Under the pieces are notes generated by a model, which saw only the letters and a list, made by a program, of their open reading frames with translations, searched no databases and was not told the origin of the DNA. DNA of 62,529 nucleotides. Source: Candidatus Nitrosocosmicus sp. Its GTDB lineage: Archaea; Thermoproteota; Nitrososphaeria; Nitrososphaerales; Nitrososphaeraceae. Positions within the stretch are counted from its first letter, which is position 1, and the number at the start of each line of letters is the position of its first letter. Positions 39,128 to 49,882 of this stretch are shown here, piece after piece. Made by a program: the position numbers and the translations under genes. Location of the stretch: contig JAICXY010000007.1 in NCBI GenBank assembly GCA_025934495.1, positions 1 through 62,529 on the forward strand, read 5' to 3'.

Positions 39128-40342
39128 TTGCATGAATATAAAAGTTTAATTGAACAAGGAAAACTAGAATTTCTTTGGGCAAAATACAACATGCCCATAA
39201 TTAATAAAATAGTTAAAAAATATCAAAATAAAAAAGTATTAGAAGGGTTTAGTTTAGGTATATGTTTACATATTACAAAAGAAACTGCAGTATTGGCTAA
39301 TGGATTAAAACACTTGGGCGCCAAGATATTCTTGTGTTCAGCAAACCCACTTTCTACTCAAGAACATATAGTTTCATTATTAAACGAAAAAGAAATTCGA
39401 GTATACGGCAAAAGAGGAGAAACACTTGATGATTTTTATAATAATATGAATGTCGTACTCGATAAAAAACCCAATATAATAATCGATGATGGAGGAGAAT
39501 TCCATAAAAGGGCTATTCAAAAAAAATATAAAACTTTAGGTGGTACAGAAGAGACAACCTCTGGTATAAATAGACTTAAATCTTGGGCCAAAAAAAAATT
39601 AATAACATATCCTATTATTGCAGTAAATCAATCTAATACAAAATATCTTTTTGATAATAGATATGGCACTGGTCAAAGTTCTTTAGACGGTATTCTAAGG
39701 ACAACGGGGATTCTATTGGCCGGAAAGAGAGTAATAGTTTGTGGCTATGGATGGGTCGGAAAAGGTATTGCATCTGTTTTAAAAGGTCTAGGAGCCAAGG
39801 TCTTTGTTACAGAAATCAATCCAATTCATGCGTTAGAAGCTTTTATGGATGGTTTTGAAGTAAAACCTTTGATGGAAACAACTCTTTTTGGCGATTTATA
39901 CATAACTTGTACAGGGCAGGTTAGGGTAATCAGACAGGAACACATGGAAAAAATGAAGAACGGAGTAATATTATGTAATGCGGGACATTTTGATGTAGAA
40001 ATAGATACAAATTATCTAAACAAAGAGGATTTCCATCCAATTACAATTAGAAAAAATTTAAAGTGTTATAATATAAATAGAAAAAAGATTTATCTACTTT
40101 CAGAGGGACGGGTTATAAATTTAGTCGGTGCAGATGGAAACCCGCCTGAAATAATGGCCCTTTCTTTTGCAAATCAATTATTATCAATTATTTATTTGTC
40201 AAAACATTATAAAGATTTGGAAAATAGAATATATAATGTTCCAAAAGAAATAGAAAATCAAACAAGTCAATTAGCATTACAATCGTACGGTATTAGAATA
40301 GATTGCATTACTCCGGAGCAAAAAAGGTACTTTTTTTCTTAA
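39128..40342 (+). CDS. ahcY: Adenosylhomocysteinase
   Basis: The 404-aa NAD-dependent enzyme splits S-adenosylhomocysteine into adenosine and homocysteine, relieving inhibition of methyltransferases. It shows LGICLHITKETAVL, CSANPLSTQE, IIDDGGEFH, TTSGINRLKSW, AVNQSNTKYLFDNRYGTGQS and the NAD site VIVCGYGWVGKGIASVLKG. It is slightly shorter than bacterial forms, normal for archaea. TTG start ten bases after the zinc-ribbon gene. Confidence 0.96.
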   Translation: MHEYKSLIEQGKLEFLWAKYNMPIINKIVKKYQNKKVLEGFSLGICLHITKETAVLANGLKHLGAKIFLCSANPLSTQEHIVSLLNEKEIRVYGKRGETLDDFYNNMNVVLDKKPNIIIDDGGEFHKRAIQKKYKTLGGTEETTSGINRLKSWAKKKLITYPIIAVNQSNTKYLFDNRYGTGQSSLDGILRTTGILLAGKRVIVCGYGWVGKGIASVLKGLGAKVFVTEINPIHALEAFMDGFEVKPLMETTLFGDLYITCTGQVRVIRQEHMEKMKNGVILCNAGHFDVEIDTNYLNKEDFHPITIRKNLKCYNINRKKIYLLSEGRVINLVGADGNPPEIMALSFANQLLSIIYLSKHYKDLENRIYNVPKEIENQTSQLALQSYGIRIDCITPEQKRYFFS

Positions 40343-40343
40343 A

Positions 40344-40620
40344 TTAAGTATTTTTTTTCTCAACTGTAGAAACATTCATGTCATATTGAAAGATTGGCTT
40401 AATCGTAATTTGTATTTTAAAAAGCAAATTATGCGGTTTGGTCCATAAAAATAGAATTACAACAAGGACATTTGGTATCGGGCCGATCTTAAGATGAATC
40501 ACACTCAAGTTTGTATTCTTGATGTAATAACAAAGTTTTACTCGTTTTATAGGCCTTATATTTTTTACAATGTGATTTACAATGCGTTTTGAAAGAATAT
40601 GTTTCAATTATCATGATCAT
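40344..40620 (-). pseudogene. Broken zinc-finger gene of thaumarchaeal type
   Basis: One minus-strand frame reads FKTHCKSHCKKYKAYKTSK then KCPCCNSI; a second frame supplies the continuation KPHNLLFKIQI. The combination CKxHCxxYK...CPCC...KPxN resembles a family of small zinc-ribbon proteins found in many copies in Nitrososphaeria. A stop and at least one frame shift separate the parts, so the gene is inactive. Confidence 0.5.
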
Positions 40621-40961
40621 ACTTAAAAAAATGATGAAAGCTATTCTATCTTGATCACACTATTAATCGAATATATTCTATTAATACGCTAAGCGATACA
40701 ATGATGATCAGTACGCCAAAGGAAATTTTTTGGCTAATTTCCAGATATAAAGGTAAAAGAATATGATTTAGAATTTTTTAATAGATTAATTCGATTTAAA
40801 ATTTATTGCTTAAAGGTCGAGATATTAAATCGATTATTTTAAAAATTTAAAAAAATGGTTGTGACCCTCTCAACAAGATATAATAGCATATTATGATGTA
40901 GTATAAATTTTCAAATGAATATAGAATCTATATCTTTTTGTTTATACCAAAGTATATATAA
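40621..40961. other. Intergenic, no gene recognised
   Basis: AT-rich spacer downstream of nob1. I see no gene or repeat. Confidence 0.4.
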
Positions 40962-41450
40962 TTATAGACCAATTTTTTTAAATTTTAATTTATTTCCACA
41001 ACAATTACAATACATATATTTAACTTCAGAATATATTTTGCAAATGCTGCAAAATTTTTTGGTTTTGACTATTTCAAAATCGCTCTTGCCTGGCACAATT
41101 GTATCAATTAATAGAAATTTTGCCATATTGATAACAGTATAATCTGTAGATATAATAGGAAGATTTAATTGAATACCTAAAGCAATAATTGAACAATCTG
41201 GTTTTGATAAACCAAATTGCCCGAGTGATTTTATCTTTTTATTTATATATCTAATATTATCCATAGATGGTTCTATGACTATTACTTTTTGTAGTGACAA
41301 TAATAAATTAAGTCCGTCGATTTTTTTTTTAATATGGGTTATTTCATTCAAAATATCAGGCGATATGTAATATCGCAGGCCGTAATCGGATTGAAAAGGA
41401 ATTCCCATGTAAAAAATATTCGAATCTGCAATGTATTTTTTAATAGCCAA
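40962..41450 (-). CDS. nob1: rRNA maturation endonuclease Nob1
   Basis: At 162 aa this has a PIN nuclease domain (IADSNIFYMG with the first catalytic Asp, LSKPDCSIIALGIQL, ISTDYTVINMA) followed by a zinc ribbon with CSIC and CNCC knuckles, then a basic tail. Nob1 cuts the 3' end of 16S rRNA in pre-30S particles. It overlaps the end of nadK by 11 bases, so the two are coupled. Confidence 0.9.
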   Translation of the reverse strand: MAIKKYIADSNIFYMGIPFQSDYGLRYYISPDILNEITHIKKKIDGLNLLLSLQKVIVIEPSMDNIRYINKKIKSLGQFGLSKPDCSIIALGIQLNLPIISTDYTVINMAKFLLIDTIVPGKSDFEIVKTKKFCSICKIYSEVKYMYCNCCGNKLKFKKIGL

Positions 41451-42246
41451 GTTTGTTCATCTGTCTTAATTTATTTTTATTGAATCTTAAAAAAATTGCG
41501 TCATGCTCATATCTAGAAATTGAAATCTTATCATCTTTGCAAATTTCTTCGATTTGTTGACCATCTATAATTAAATTAATGTCATAATTAGCATATAAAT
41601 TCAATTCCACCATTTCAGAGATAATAAAGGAGGGCATCCTATTGACAGAAGCAATAGGTGTTACCAAAATACATTCAAGGTTTTCATGTAAAATAGGACC
41701 ACCATTTGATAAAGAATGACCTGTAGATCCAGTAGGGGTTGAAATAACTACTCCATCCATTTTCTGAAAAAGGCTATCACCGCCTAAAGAGATATGAAAA
41801 GTTGGTGTTTTAGTCAGATCCGATCGAATAAAAACAAAATCATTCAATGCATGATAAAAAGCTTTATCATTTATTTTTACAATTATTTGAATTCTATTAT
41901 CTAAAAAATATTCCCCATTTAACAAATAAGGAATAATTGAAATTGCCGAGCCTTTGGAAACTTCTGAAAGTATACCTCGAGTACCGCCAGCATTGATACT
42001 TAAAACAGGTATTCCATAGGTTAAAGTTCTGAAAGTTCGTAACGTTGTTCCATCACCCCCAACTGCAATAGCCAAATCGATTTCTTTTTTATTATTGCGT
42101 TCATAAAAGAAATCTTTATTAATCAAATAATCAACAACCTTTATTCCTTTTTCTATTAGTTTTTCTTTTAAAACAAGAGAAACTTCTTTTGCTTCAGCAT
42201 TATTATATTTGATGAAAAATGCTATGCAGTTGATGTCTTTTCTCAA
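41440..42246 (-). CDS. nadK: NAD kinase
   Basis: The 268-aa enzyme phosphorylates NAD to NADP. It shows the GGDGTTLR loop (LAIAVGGDGTTLRTFR), the NE-like INAGGTRGILSEV, and STPTGSTGHSLSNGGPIL, plus TPIASVNRMPSFI. Full length for the archaeal family. First gene of a pair with nob1. Confidence 0.94.
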   Translation of the reverse strand: MRKDINCIAFFIKYNNAEAKEVSLVLKEKLIEKGIKVVDYLINKDFFYERNNKKEIDLAIAVGGDGTTLRTFRTLTYGIPVLSINAGGTRGILSEVSKGSAISIIPYLLNGEYFLDNRIQIIVKINDKAFYHALNDFVFIRSDLTKTPTFHISLGGDSLFQKMDGVVISTPTGSTGHSLSNGGPILHENLECILVTPIASVNRMPSFIISEMVELNLYANYDINLIIDGQQIEEICKDDKISISRYEHDAIFLRFNKNKLRQMNKLGY

Positions 42247-42771
42247 TTGATATTTTATATTATCTGGTAGTAGTATATTTTTTTACTTGTCTGATAAATT
42301 ATCAAATATTAAATTTTAGATATACAAAAAGAATATTTTTGGTGTTAAAATCGAGGCAAAAAGATTATGATTGTTCCCTCCACTATAGATATAATTTTTG
42401 TATAATGATCTAAAAAAATTCTACTAGTTCTATACCTGCTTTAATTCAAAATTTCTTTCTTCTACGTGGAAAATAATCAAAACAATCGTCTCTATCTTGT
42501 AATGCATTGTCTGTTTAATAATGCTTTTCTCATAAGGAGAATGGATGCGATAAGGTAATTTTAGAAACTGGCAAGCTGATGAGGTTACTCTGTACCTCCA
42601 TTTGGTAAAATAGAATATACTCTGAATTTCTATCCAAAGTTGTATAGAAATTGTTAGGCTATCATAAACCTATTTTCCTTTTTTGACATGTTCGTTCAGA
42701 GGATTTCTTTACTTTCCTCTCTTGTTGCAAAACATATCCAAATGTATTTTGGACCTAATTTTATTGAATTC
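42247..42771. other. Intergenic before an IS
   Basis: About 525 bases without a gene that I can recognise. It ends where the 17-bp inverted repeat of the next element begins. Confidence 0.4.
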
Positions 42772-42826
42772 TCTGCTTTGTTTCCTAATTCTTCCTCCTC
42801 CTTTAGTCATATTTAATCATGGTTTC

Positions 42827-43759
42827 CTAGATTTTCCTAAACAGATTATACAATGAAACCTTTATCATCATCTCTTTTACCATGTTTTGAAACCGGCTAG
42901 CAGATACATATACTCACCAAATGTTCTCTTTATCGTCGAAAAAACTGTCTCGGCAATCCACCATCTATGGCCAAACTTTCTTTTAGCCTTCCATTTCAAC
43001 AGGTCGTCTTTTGTATGTAATCTTATTTCCATGTCCTTAAACTGTTATTCTATTAGAAATGATGGAATTTTTTCTCACCTTAATTCCCAGAGCAATTCCT
43101 TTCTATTCAAGAAATTGAAAGTTTGTGTTTGTGTTTGTATCCTGGGCACCATCGGCAATGACAGATTCGATCATTATACTTGGATTATCCAAAACATCGT
43201 TAACCAGTTCCTTTGACATACTGCTGCTGCTATCATGTACCTTCTCATCGGTTACCTCTAAAGCAAGGATTTCTTTGGTCTTTATGTTTACGGCTATGTG
43301 GATCTTAAGATAGTAGCCTTTCCTATTAAGAACATTCCATTTCTCATTTATCCACTGCCCTCTATTTGTTACTTTGATAGCCGTGCTGTCTGCTGCATTT
43401 ATGATATACCCATCATCATCATCATCATCATCATCATCTTCTTTATTGACATGGCCATTATTGATGCTGACATTTAATTTGTTGATCCTTTTATAGATAT
43501 GACCATAACTAGGTGATCTTCTTGGAAGAGTTTTTTCAGTTGCCTTGGTTATTCCTTCTGTTTGTCTATAAGGTAGATGAAATGAGTAACGTATGTAACC
43601 AACTACTAGTATGAAGGAGTCCTGAAAGATAAAGGGTTTGCCCCTCTTGTTTTTATTCATTCCTTCTAGCTCTGAGCCCCAATTATTAAGAAACTCATAT
43701 TAAAACAATATCTCCTCACGGCGAACCAATGATCGATTGTAAGAGGGCCAGTTAATCAA
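42827..43759 (-). pseudogene. IS5-like DDE transposase, interrupted
   Basis: The frame begins near a TTG (INWPSYNRSLVRREEIL), hits a stop, then continues YEFLNNWGSELEGMNKNKRG through a 185-residue open stretch (FSFHLPYRQTEGI-type block, AADSTAIKVTNRGQW with the first catalytic Asp, YLKIHIAVNIKTKEILALEV, VIADGAQD). A shift near 43103 moves the C-terminus (AETVFSTIKRTFGEYVSAS, ALYNLF-like SLYNLF) to another frame. A nine-Asp tract encoded by CAT repeats lies just before the first catalytic motif. Confidence 0.75.
43411..43437. repeat. (CAT)9 microsatellite in transposase gene
   Basis: Nine CAT units encode a run of aspartates on the minus strand, inserted between the N-terminal region and the catalytic AADSTAI of the IS5-like transposase. 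Confidence 0.9.
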
Positions 43760-43814
43760 GAACGATAATTGGTTCAATCCCAGCTAAATAGATTGAGTTA
43801 GGCCACAAAGCAGA

Positions 43815-44566
43815 ACCAATCTATCATAAAAGATCTTTTACATATAATATACCTCTTAGTTAAAACCAAAAGAATGATTTGCATCTCTATTAATTTACGC
43901 CAACGAAAAATACAAACCGAAATCGTGAATGTAATCATTCAATTTATAGGTTATGCTTTTTATGAGAAAGTTATTCTAATGCAGTAGAAGAAGCATTATT
44001 TATTATTTTAATGGATTTTTTATTTAATGAAAATATTTGCTTTACACTTTTCTATTTATGACTGGCAGAAACATACACTATTAAATATGATAATACCTTG
44101 CTAGCATTTTGTATAGTCATCCTAAATAATAGTATCATATATGGTTTTGATTTATTTGGCGATTTCGTAATTTGATTAGGAAAATAGATATTAACATACA
44201 AACTAATAGATATTTAAAAAAAAATTCAGTGGATGTGTTATATAGGAAAAAGAAATCTTCCGGAAGTAGAATAAAACACAATTAGATGTGGTCGATTGCT
44301 GTATAATTAATATGACCAACCAACATTATTCACATCTCAGCAAATTAAGCCGTATTTGCTATTTGTAATTCATTTTGAATCTGATAAAAATTAAGGGAAT
44401 CTCTTTTCAACATGAGAAGAATACAATTGAGATCTACAACCAACAAAATTCTCGATCCAAAATCCTTGGCATCTCTATTAAGAAGTATTATAGAAAAAAT
44501 AATATAGGTTAATTTGAAACAATTTAGTAATAATTTTTAATATAAACAAAGAAATACACAATATAC
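43815..44566. other. Intergenic between two IS elements
   Basis: About 750 bases separate the IS5-like element from the IS630 relic. Stops occur in all frames and no gene or RNA is recognised. Confidence 0.4.
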
Positions 44567-45772
44567 TATACCAATTAGCACAAGAGTGCTAAATAATTTG
44601 TAATGGCAAGCATAATAAAACATACAATCTATCTTCTACCTTTTGCATTATTCTATATGTTCTTAATGTCATCACTATTAACAAAATCCAAACTAGGAGT
44701 TATAAAAAAGAAAATGATCTAAAAGTTAAGGAAAGACTACTACTGTAACTAATTATTATCTGATTTCTAGAAGATAGACAGATTCCTTTTCATGTTGTAA
44801 AAGAGATGCATAATAGAAGTAATCCTTGTTTGGCTTCTGATTAGTTAAAAAGATATAATAAAAAAGGCATTGACGGATTAAAGGATAAAACAAAAAGCGG
44901 TAGATTGGCTGATGACTGAAGAGGTTATTTTTAGCATAAAGAAAGAACTACTATCAAACCCCTAACAGTGTTGGACAACAACAAAACAAGTAGGAGAGTT
45001 AAATGTAAAGAAAAGTGGGATAAAGTATCACTATACTCACATATACATATACCGTCGTATCCTCCGTTAAATGGGGATTCAAGCAGAAGAAGATGTCAAG
45101 AAAGATGCTTATTAATACTGCAATATCTCAAGAAGAAAGACAATTTCAAATAAAGACAGAACAAATACCTGTGGATAAGCGGCAACAACAGCAGAAGCAG
45201 CAGCAAAAAACACGATTATCATAGTATCTTTGAATAAATCATTCATTCTTCTTTTATGATTCTTTTGTAAGAAGGGTGTTTGACTATGTGAAAAGACAAG
45301 ACCGGTCGTTAGAATAACAGGCTCATAAACAATTATAAATTTTTGGAGCTATGTATATAGAAGGAAAAAGGCAGTTATTCAAACAGGATGATGTATTCAA
45401 CTGCGATGATATACATTTTTTGATTATCTGAAGAAAATAATTAATTCCACACTTCAAAATACTACTTTTCATGGATAAGGTATAGTCTTCTCATTATAAA
45501 TCAAAGAATGAGATCAAATATTTTGAAGAAACAAGGATACACTAATCCCTGTATATCTTCCAACTACTGCATCACCTGATTTTATAATGATGGAAGAGAT
45601 GAGGTGTTGAATATAGCCAAGAGAGATCTATTTGTCCTAAAATATTGTGCATCGTTTACAGATTATAAAAATAAAATAAGATATCTTGGTATTTCAGAAC
45701 AAAAAGATTAAAACTTGATATGATAAATTATTTATAGAGATGGAATTTAGAGAACATATGCTAATTGGTACA
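44567..45772 (+). mobile_element. Decayed IS630-type insertion sequence, copy 2
   Basis: About 1.2 kb starts TATACCAATTAGCACAAG and ends with its imperfect complement at 45759-45772. From the ATG at 44603 the plus strand reads in pieces as an IS630-type transposase: LLPFALFYMFLMSS, HVVKEMHNRSNPCL, LKRYNKKGIDGLKDKTKSGR, IKKEL-type helix, a Q-rich linker, then NKSFILL and ending RYLGISEQKD. Stops and shifts disable it. It is collinear with the element at 12941-14131, in the opposite orientation. Confidence 0.75.
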
Positions 45773-45841
45773 ATAGGTGATTTTAAATGAGAAACTACAT
45801 TTATATTAGAAAAACCAAAATCTAAAAAATTATTAAAAACA

Positions 45842-45915
45842 GGGCCGATAGCTCAGCTTGGTGGAGCGTTCGACTGATAATCGAAAGGTCGAGGGTTCAA
45901 ATCCCTTTCGGCCCA
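45842..45915 (+). tRNA. tRNA-Ile(GAT)
   Basis: Seventy-four bases fold as a full cloverleaf. The acceptor stem is GGGCCGA with TCGGCCC, D-arm GCTC...GAGC-type, anticodon stem TTCGA/TCGAA with loop CTGATAA (anticodon GAT), T-arm GAGGG-TTCAAAT-CCCTT, discriminator A. No intron; CCA is not encoded. A decayed tyrosine recombinase follows within 60 bases, so this tRNA is the likely historical attachment site of an integrated element. Confidence 0.95.
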
Positions 45916-45970
45916 TAAAGTACACCGGTTGAAATATTCCGGCGAGTACAAAATTTTATCATAGGAGGAG

Positions 45971-46720
45971 ATGATTAACAATTCCTATTAAATTAAGTAC
46001 ATTGCTAAGTCAAGTTAACAATTTAAAAGATATGGAAAATTCATCGTTAATTAAAGAGTTCTGTGGTTTTATGAAATACAATAACTCTAGCGAGCGTCAT
46101 ATTATCAATAATCTTAGTTATTTTTAATTTTGATAAATTTTTTAATTCAGAAAAACTACTCAAGGATATTAAAAGACAAGATATCATAACCTTTTTAGAT
46201 AGTAAAATAAAATCCTCAGAAATAGACCCTGAAAAGAAATGGATAACAACTTGGAATCATTATTTTAATCATTTAAAATTTTTCTTTAGATGGTTATACA
46301 ACAACCATGATAAAACAGATAATCAAGATAATAATAATGACGATAGGAAATCTCTACAAGGTTGGGATACACTGGCATTCTTAAAAATAAAATTGAAGAA
46401 GACAAAAAGGATTAGCCCTTATTGACAAAACGAAATTTGGGATAAAGATGAATTATTAACAATAATAAAGTATGAACCATTTAAAAGAAACAAGGCTGCG
46501 CTATCATTATTTTGAGATCTGAATGCCAGAAATCATAAAATTATTTTAAAGATTAAGAATATTCAGTTAAAAGAAAAGTATGGAGAAGGAGAAGTTCCAC
46601 ACGAAGCTAAACTGGATGTGGCCCATGGGAATCATATAACAAAACATCTCGAAATTACGGTTGTAGAATATTATATATGGTCTGCCACCTTTCCTCCTTA
46701 TTGGCATACTAGACCATGGT
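45971..46720 (+). pseudogene. Decayed tyrosine recombinase (integrase)
   Basis: A strong GGAGGAG precedes an ATG at 45971. The coding sequence then runs through at least two frames: STLLSQVNNLKDMENSSLIK (SAM-like N-terminal domain), LKDIKRQDIITFLDSK, NHYFNHLKFFFRWLYNN, WDKDELLTIIKYEPFKRNKA, and KEKYGEGEVPHEAK. Two in-frame TGA codons fall where the family has Trp (for example LSLF*DLNAR), consistent with TGG to TGA changes. The catalytic C-terminal R..HxxR..Y part is no longer legible. It sits 55 bases after tRNA-Ile. Confidence 0.75.
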
Positions 46721-46851
46721 GTACAATCTATCATAGTCAAAATCATATCTAAATGGTTAGCTTTAAGTTGTTATAAAAAATATCGAGATAATTTGAGTTA
46801 TGACATGCTTCAGATAACTCATTAAATACTATTAATAACATAATAAAAAGA

Positions 46852-47835
46852 TTGGTAGGAGGTTCAAAGAGTGCAGTATATGCAGCTTTATTTGGAAATA
46901 TGGCAATTGCAATTTCAAAATTGGTTGCCGCTCTTTTTACAGGAAGCACTTCGATGTGGGCTGAAACCTACCACTCATTTTCTGATACTTTAAATCAGAT
47001 ACTGCTATTAATTGGTATTAGAACAAGCAAAAAAAGAGTTAGTGAAAGGCATCCATTTGGATATGGCAAAGAGCAATTCTTTTGGTCATTTATTGTATCA
47101 ATTCTTATCTTTGGGATATCAGGATTCATATCTTTAGAACGAGGGATTGTATCATTATTGGATCTTCAATTGCATCAGCAAATTGAAAATATGACAATAA
47201 ACTATGTAATTCTTGCTATATCTTCTATATTTGAAGCAAATGCCCTTAGAATAGCATTTTTCTCTTTTAAAAAAACAATAGAAGGAAGAGGAGATAGATT
47301 GACCTTTTCTACCGTGATTGATGAGTTCAAAGAAAGCAAAGATACATCTGTATTAACTGTATTGGTAGAGGATACATCAGCATTAATAGGAATAGCCGTT
47401 GCAGCATTAGCATTATTTTTAACTGAAGTAACAGGCAATAGATTTTTTGATTCGATAGGTTCGATTATGATAGGTTTTATATTGATGGCATTTGCCGTGT
47501 TTTTGGCAAAGGAAAATAAAGAATTGCTTATTGGTGAATCAATATCAAGACGAGATTATAGAAGAATTAATGCAATTGTATCAAAAATACCGGAAGTAAA
47601 TAGAATAATTTCTATACGTTCAATGTATCTGGCCCCCGAAGATGTTTTAATAGCAATAGAAGTAAGTTTGGTGGACAATTTGGATACAGATTCAATTGAA
47701 TCTGTAATCGATAACATAGAAAATAAGGTAAGAGAGATCATTCCTTATGCCGATCCGTCCAAGATATATGTGGAACCTGAACGAGACAGTAGTAGTAGCA
47801 TAAGAAATCGATATCATCAACATCTAAGAAAATAG
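46852..47835 (+). CDS. Cation diffusion facilitator (CDF) family transporter
   Basis: The 327-aa protein has about six membrane segments. The first block (AVYAALFGNMAIAISKLVAALFTGSTSMWAE) is followed by the metal site in TYHSFSDTLNQ (an HxxxD pattern), HPFGYGKEQFFWS, and a second D site in LVEDTSALIGI. The C-terminal cytoplasmic domain is a ferredoxin-like fold (INAIVSKIPEVNRIISIRSM). It exports divalent metals such as zinc or manganese. The start is TTG; a stop 17 codons upstream limits extension. Confidence 0.92.
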   Translation: MVGGSKSAVYAALFGNMAIAISKLVAALFTGSTSMWAETYHSFSDTLNQILLLIGIRTSKKRVSERHPFGYGKEQFFWSFIVSILIFGISGFISLERGIVSLLDLQLHQQIENMTINYVILAISSIFEANALRIAFFSFKKTIEGRGDRLTFSTVIDEFKESKDTSVLTVLVEDTSALIGIAVAALALFLTEVTGNRFFDSIGSIMIGFILMAFAVFLAKENKELLIGESISRRDYRRINAIVSKIPEVNRIISIRSMYLAPEDVLIAIEVSLVDNLDTDSIESVIDNIENKVREIIPYADPSKIYVEPERDSSSSIRNRYHQHLRK

Positions 47836-49306
47836 GCGTAGATTATTTTGTAATTTTAAAAATGCGTATCATACAATAGAGTATTATATTTTACTATGTT
47901 GCAGCATAGAGTATTCGTTTTCAAAATAGTTATCTAACATAAATCAATAAGTCAATACAACATATGAAATGATCCTCCACAATCAAGCTCTTGTTAGAAG
48001 AAGTGACATTCTACTAGGTTTTGAGTTCAACCAACTGGAATAATAGTCATCTTAGAGAATTTGTTATTGGTAAACCTATGATTCACACACCAAATAGAAT
48101 CTTATTTTCTATGAATAATGATTTATCGGGCCGTCAATCCTTCAAATTTGATCTTATATGAATATACAGAAATGATGATGTCATGGTTGTCAGGGTTGCT
48201 ATAGTTTTTCTATTATTGTTTTTTTATTATTAAAGAAATTTATTTCCAAAAATAACAGTATAAAATCCCTGACATCTATGACATCCATGACGTAATATCA
48301 ATATCGATTTTAATGAGTTTCAATAGAGTTGATCACTATAAAGGAAAATATAAGTACGAAGATAATGAAAATAGAATATTGAAAGCATAAGATAAACATC
48401 CATTAGTCGTTATTTTTCTGTAGAGTGAAATCGAACTTGGCTAGTGAATGTTGATATTTTGGAATGCCTTTGATCAATATCTTTAATTATAATCAAGTTT
48501 TATATAAAAAGAATTTTTCTTAATTTTTGAAATCTTATCGGAAGGTGTTCTAAAGTAAATGTTGTTATATATTACAAATCAACAGAAAAAAAATGTTATG
48601 GTTGGGTTTAACAATACTATACAAAGTAACATTAATAAACTTTTCTATAAATCTAATAATAAAAATATCAAAATGTTCTTAAAAGAACTTGTCAATTAGA
48701 TACGTCCATATATTATAGACATAGTAAAAAAAACTGATCTAATAGTAACAATTCTTCCGATAGATTTCAGATTGGTTGAATAGACTTAATATGTAATACC
48801 TGATAGAAGGAAAGAAACACCGAGACTACTTCTAGCACAATATATTACTAAAAGAAAATCCTAGGATAATACAGTTGTTATTTTACAAAGATGGCTTGAT
48901 GCAATGAAGTAAGGCCATTGGATAGAAACTTTAGTTCAAAACAAAGGATTGAGTCATAATTAAAGAACACTAAAGGATTTTTGATATTAGAAAATCTAAA
49001 AGTAAAGTATAGGTGGAGGACAAGAACTTTAATCCACCGATAACAAAGACCTTTTCGAATTGCCTTTTTGTACTTTTGGATGGTAGCGTCTTCTTAAATA
49101 AAGACCAATTGGCTTTTTCTATTTCAAGTAGAAGTTACCTGAATGAAAGAACTGTCTAACCCATTTGGATCATTAATAGTACCTATCTAAAAACTTATTC
49201 AGTGAAACATAATATTACTTGCATTATTCAAAGAATGCACTTAAATGTCTTGGTATATCATTATTCCAGTTAACAGATATGCATGTTGTTGTGATAACAC
49301 CGATTT
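47836..49306. other. Long intergenic region in the accessory zone
   Basis: Nearly 1.5 kb contains no convincing gene. At about 49117-49190 the minus strand ends with INDPNGLDSSFIQVTST, followed by a stop and GAAATAGAAAAA; a similar tail (VDPNGKINTLIHTTAT) occurs at 50368-50445. The rest is unreadable AT-rich DNA, probably remnants. Confidence 0.4.
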
Positions 49307-49774
49307 CTAACTTGAATAGCTGTTTCCATAAATTGAATCAGGCGATCTCTTGTCTATAGCACTTGATATCTTATTGCCTTTGTGATATTGCTCATCACTT
49401 ACCTTTTCCATCCACTCGGTTGTTCTGCCGTCAAGCTGTTCCTGAATGGCAATATGGATCATGGCAGTTCTTGCAGTAGCACCATGCCAGTGCTTTTCAC
49501 CTGGTGAAATCCAAACTACATCACCTGGATGAATTTCCTCGATAGTACCATCACCCCAGCGCTGAACCAGACCGCAACCAAAAGTAACGATCAGGTGCTG
49601 TCCTAACGGATGAGTATGCCATACAGTACGAGCACCAGGTTCAAATGTAACATTTACTCCAACAGCTCGTGCTGGACCGTTTGCCTGAAACAACGGATCA
49701 AAGCGCACATTCCCTGTGAAATAATCTACCGGTCCTTTGGTGGAGGACTGTGAACCACTTTTTTTGATTTCCAT
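49307..49774 (-). CDS. Cupin domain protein
   Basis: A single-cupin protein of 155 aa. Motif 1 reads [20 protein letters not shown] (two His and a downstream His as metal ligands), motif 2 [18 protein letters not shown]. The closest family by memory is the bacterial cupin often annotated as (R)-mandelonitrile lyase-like or found beside carboxymuconolactone decarboxylases. Metal-dependent, substrate unknown. Its codon use is somewhat richer in GC than the neighbours, suggesting acquisition from bacteria. Confidence 0.85.
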   Translation of the reverse strand: MEIKKSGSQSSTKGPVDYFTGNVRFDPLFQANGPARAVGVNVTFEPGARTVWHTHPLGQHLIVTFGCGLVQRWGDGTIEEIHPGDVVWISPGEKHWHGATARTAMIHIAIQEQLDGRTTEWMEKVSDEQYHKGNKISSAIDKRSPDSIYGNSYSS

Positions 49775-49882
49775 TTTTCAAGATATTGGAACTCTATTAT
49801 TTTAATAGTCTGCTGAAAAAGGATCTGGGTTTAACTTTCAGATATAACGTGCCTCTGTATTCTTTTCCATGCTTGTAAAGTA

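Larger units (their letters stand above)
42772..43814 (-). mobile_element. IS5-like insertion sequence, decayed, with 17-bp terminal repeats
   Basis: The 1043-bp element is bounded by inverted repeats matching at 15 of 17 positions: TCTGCTTTGTTTCCTAA at 42772-42788 and, complemented, TCTGCTTTGTGGCCTAA at 43798-43814. The single transposase frame on the minus strand is interrupted, so this copy is inactive. The repeats start with sequence also found at the ends of the MITE-like insertion at 30123. Confidence 0.8.
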
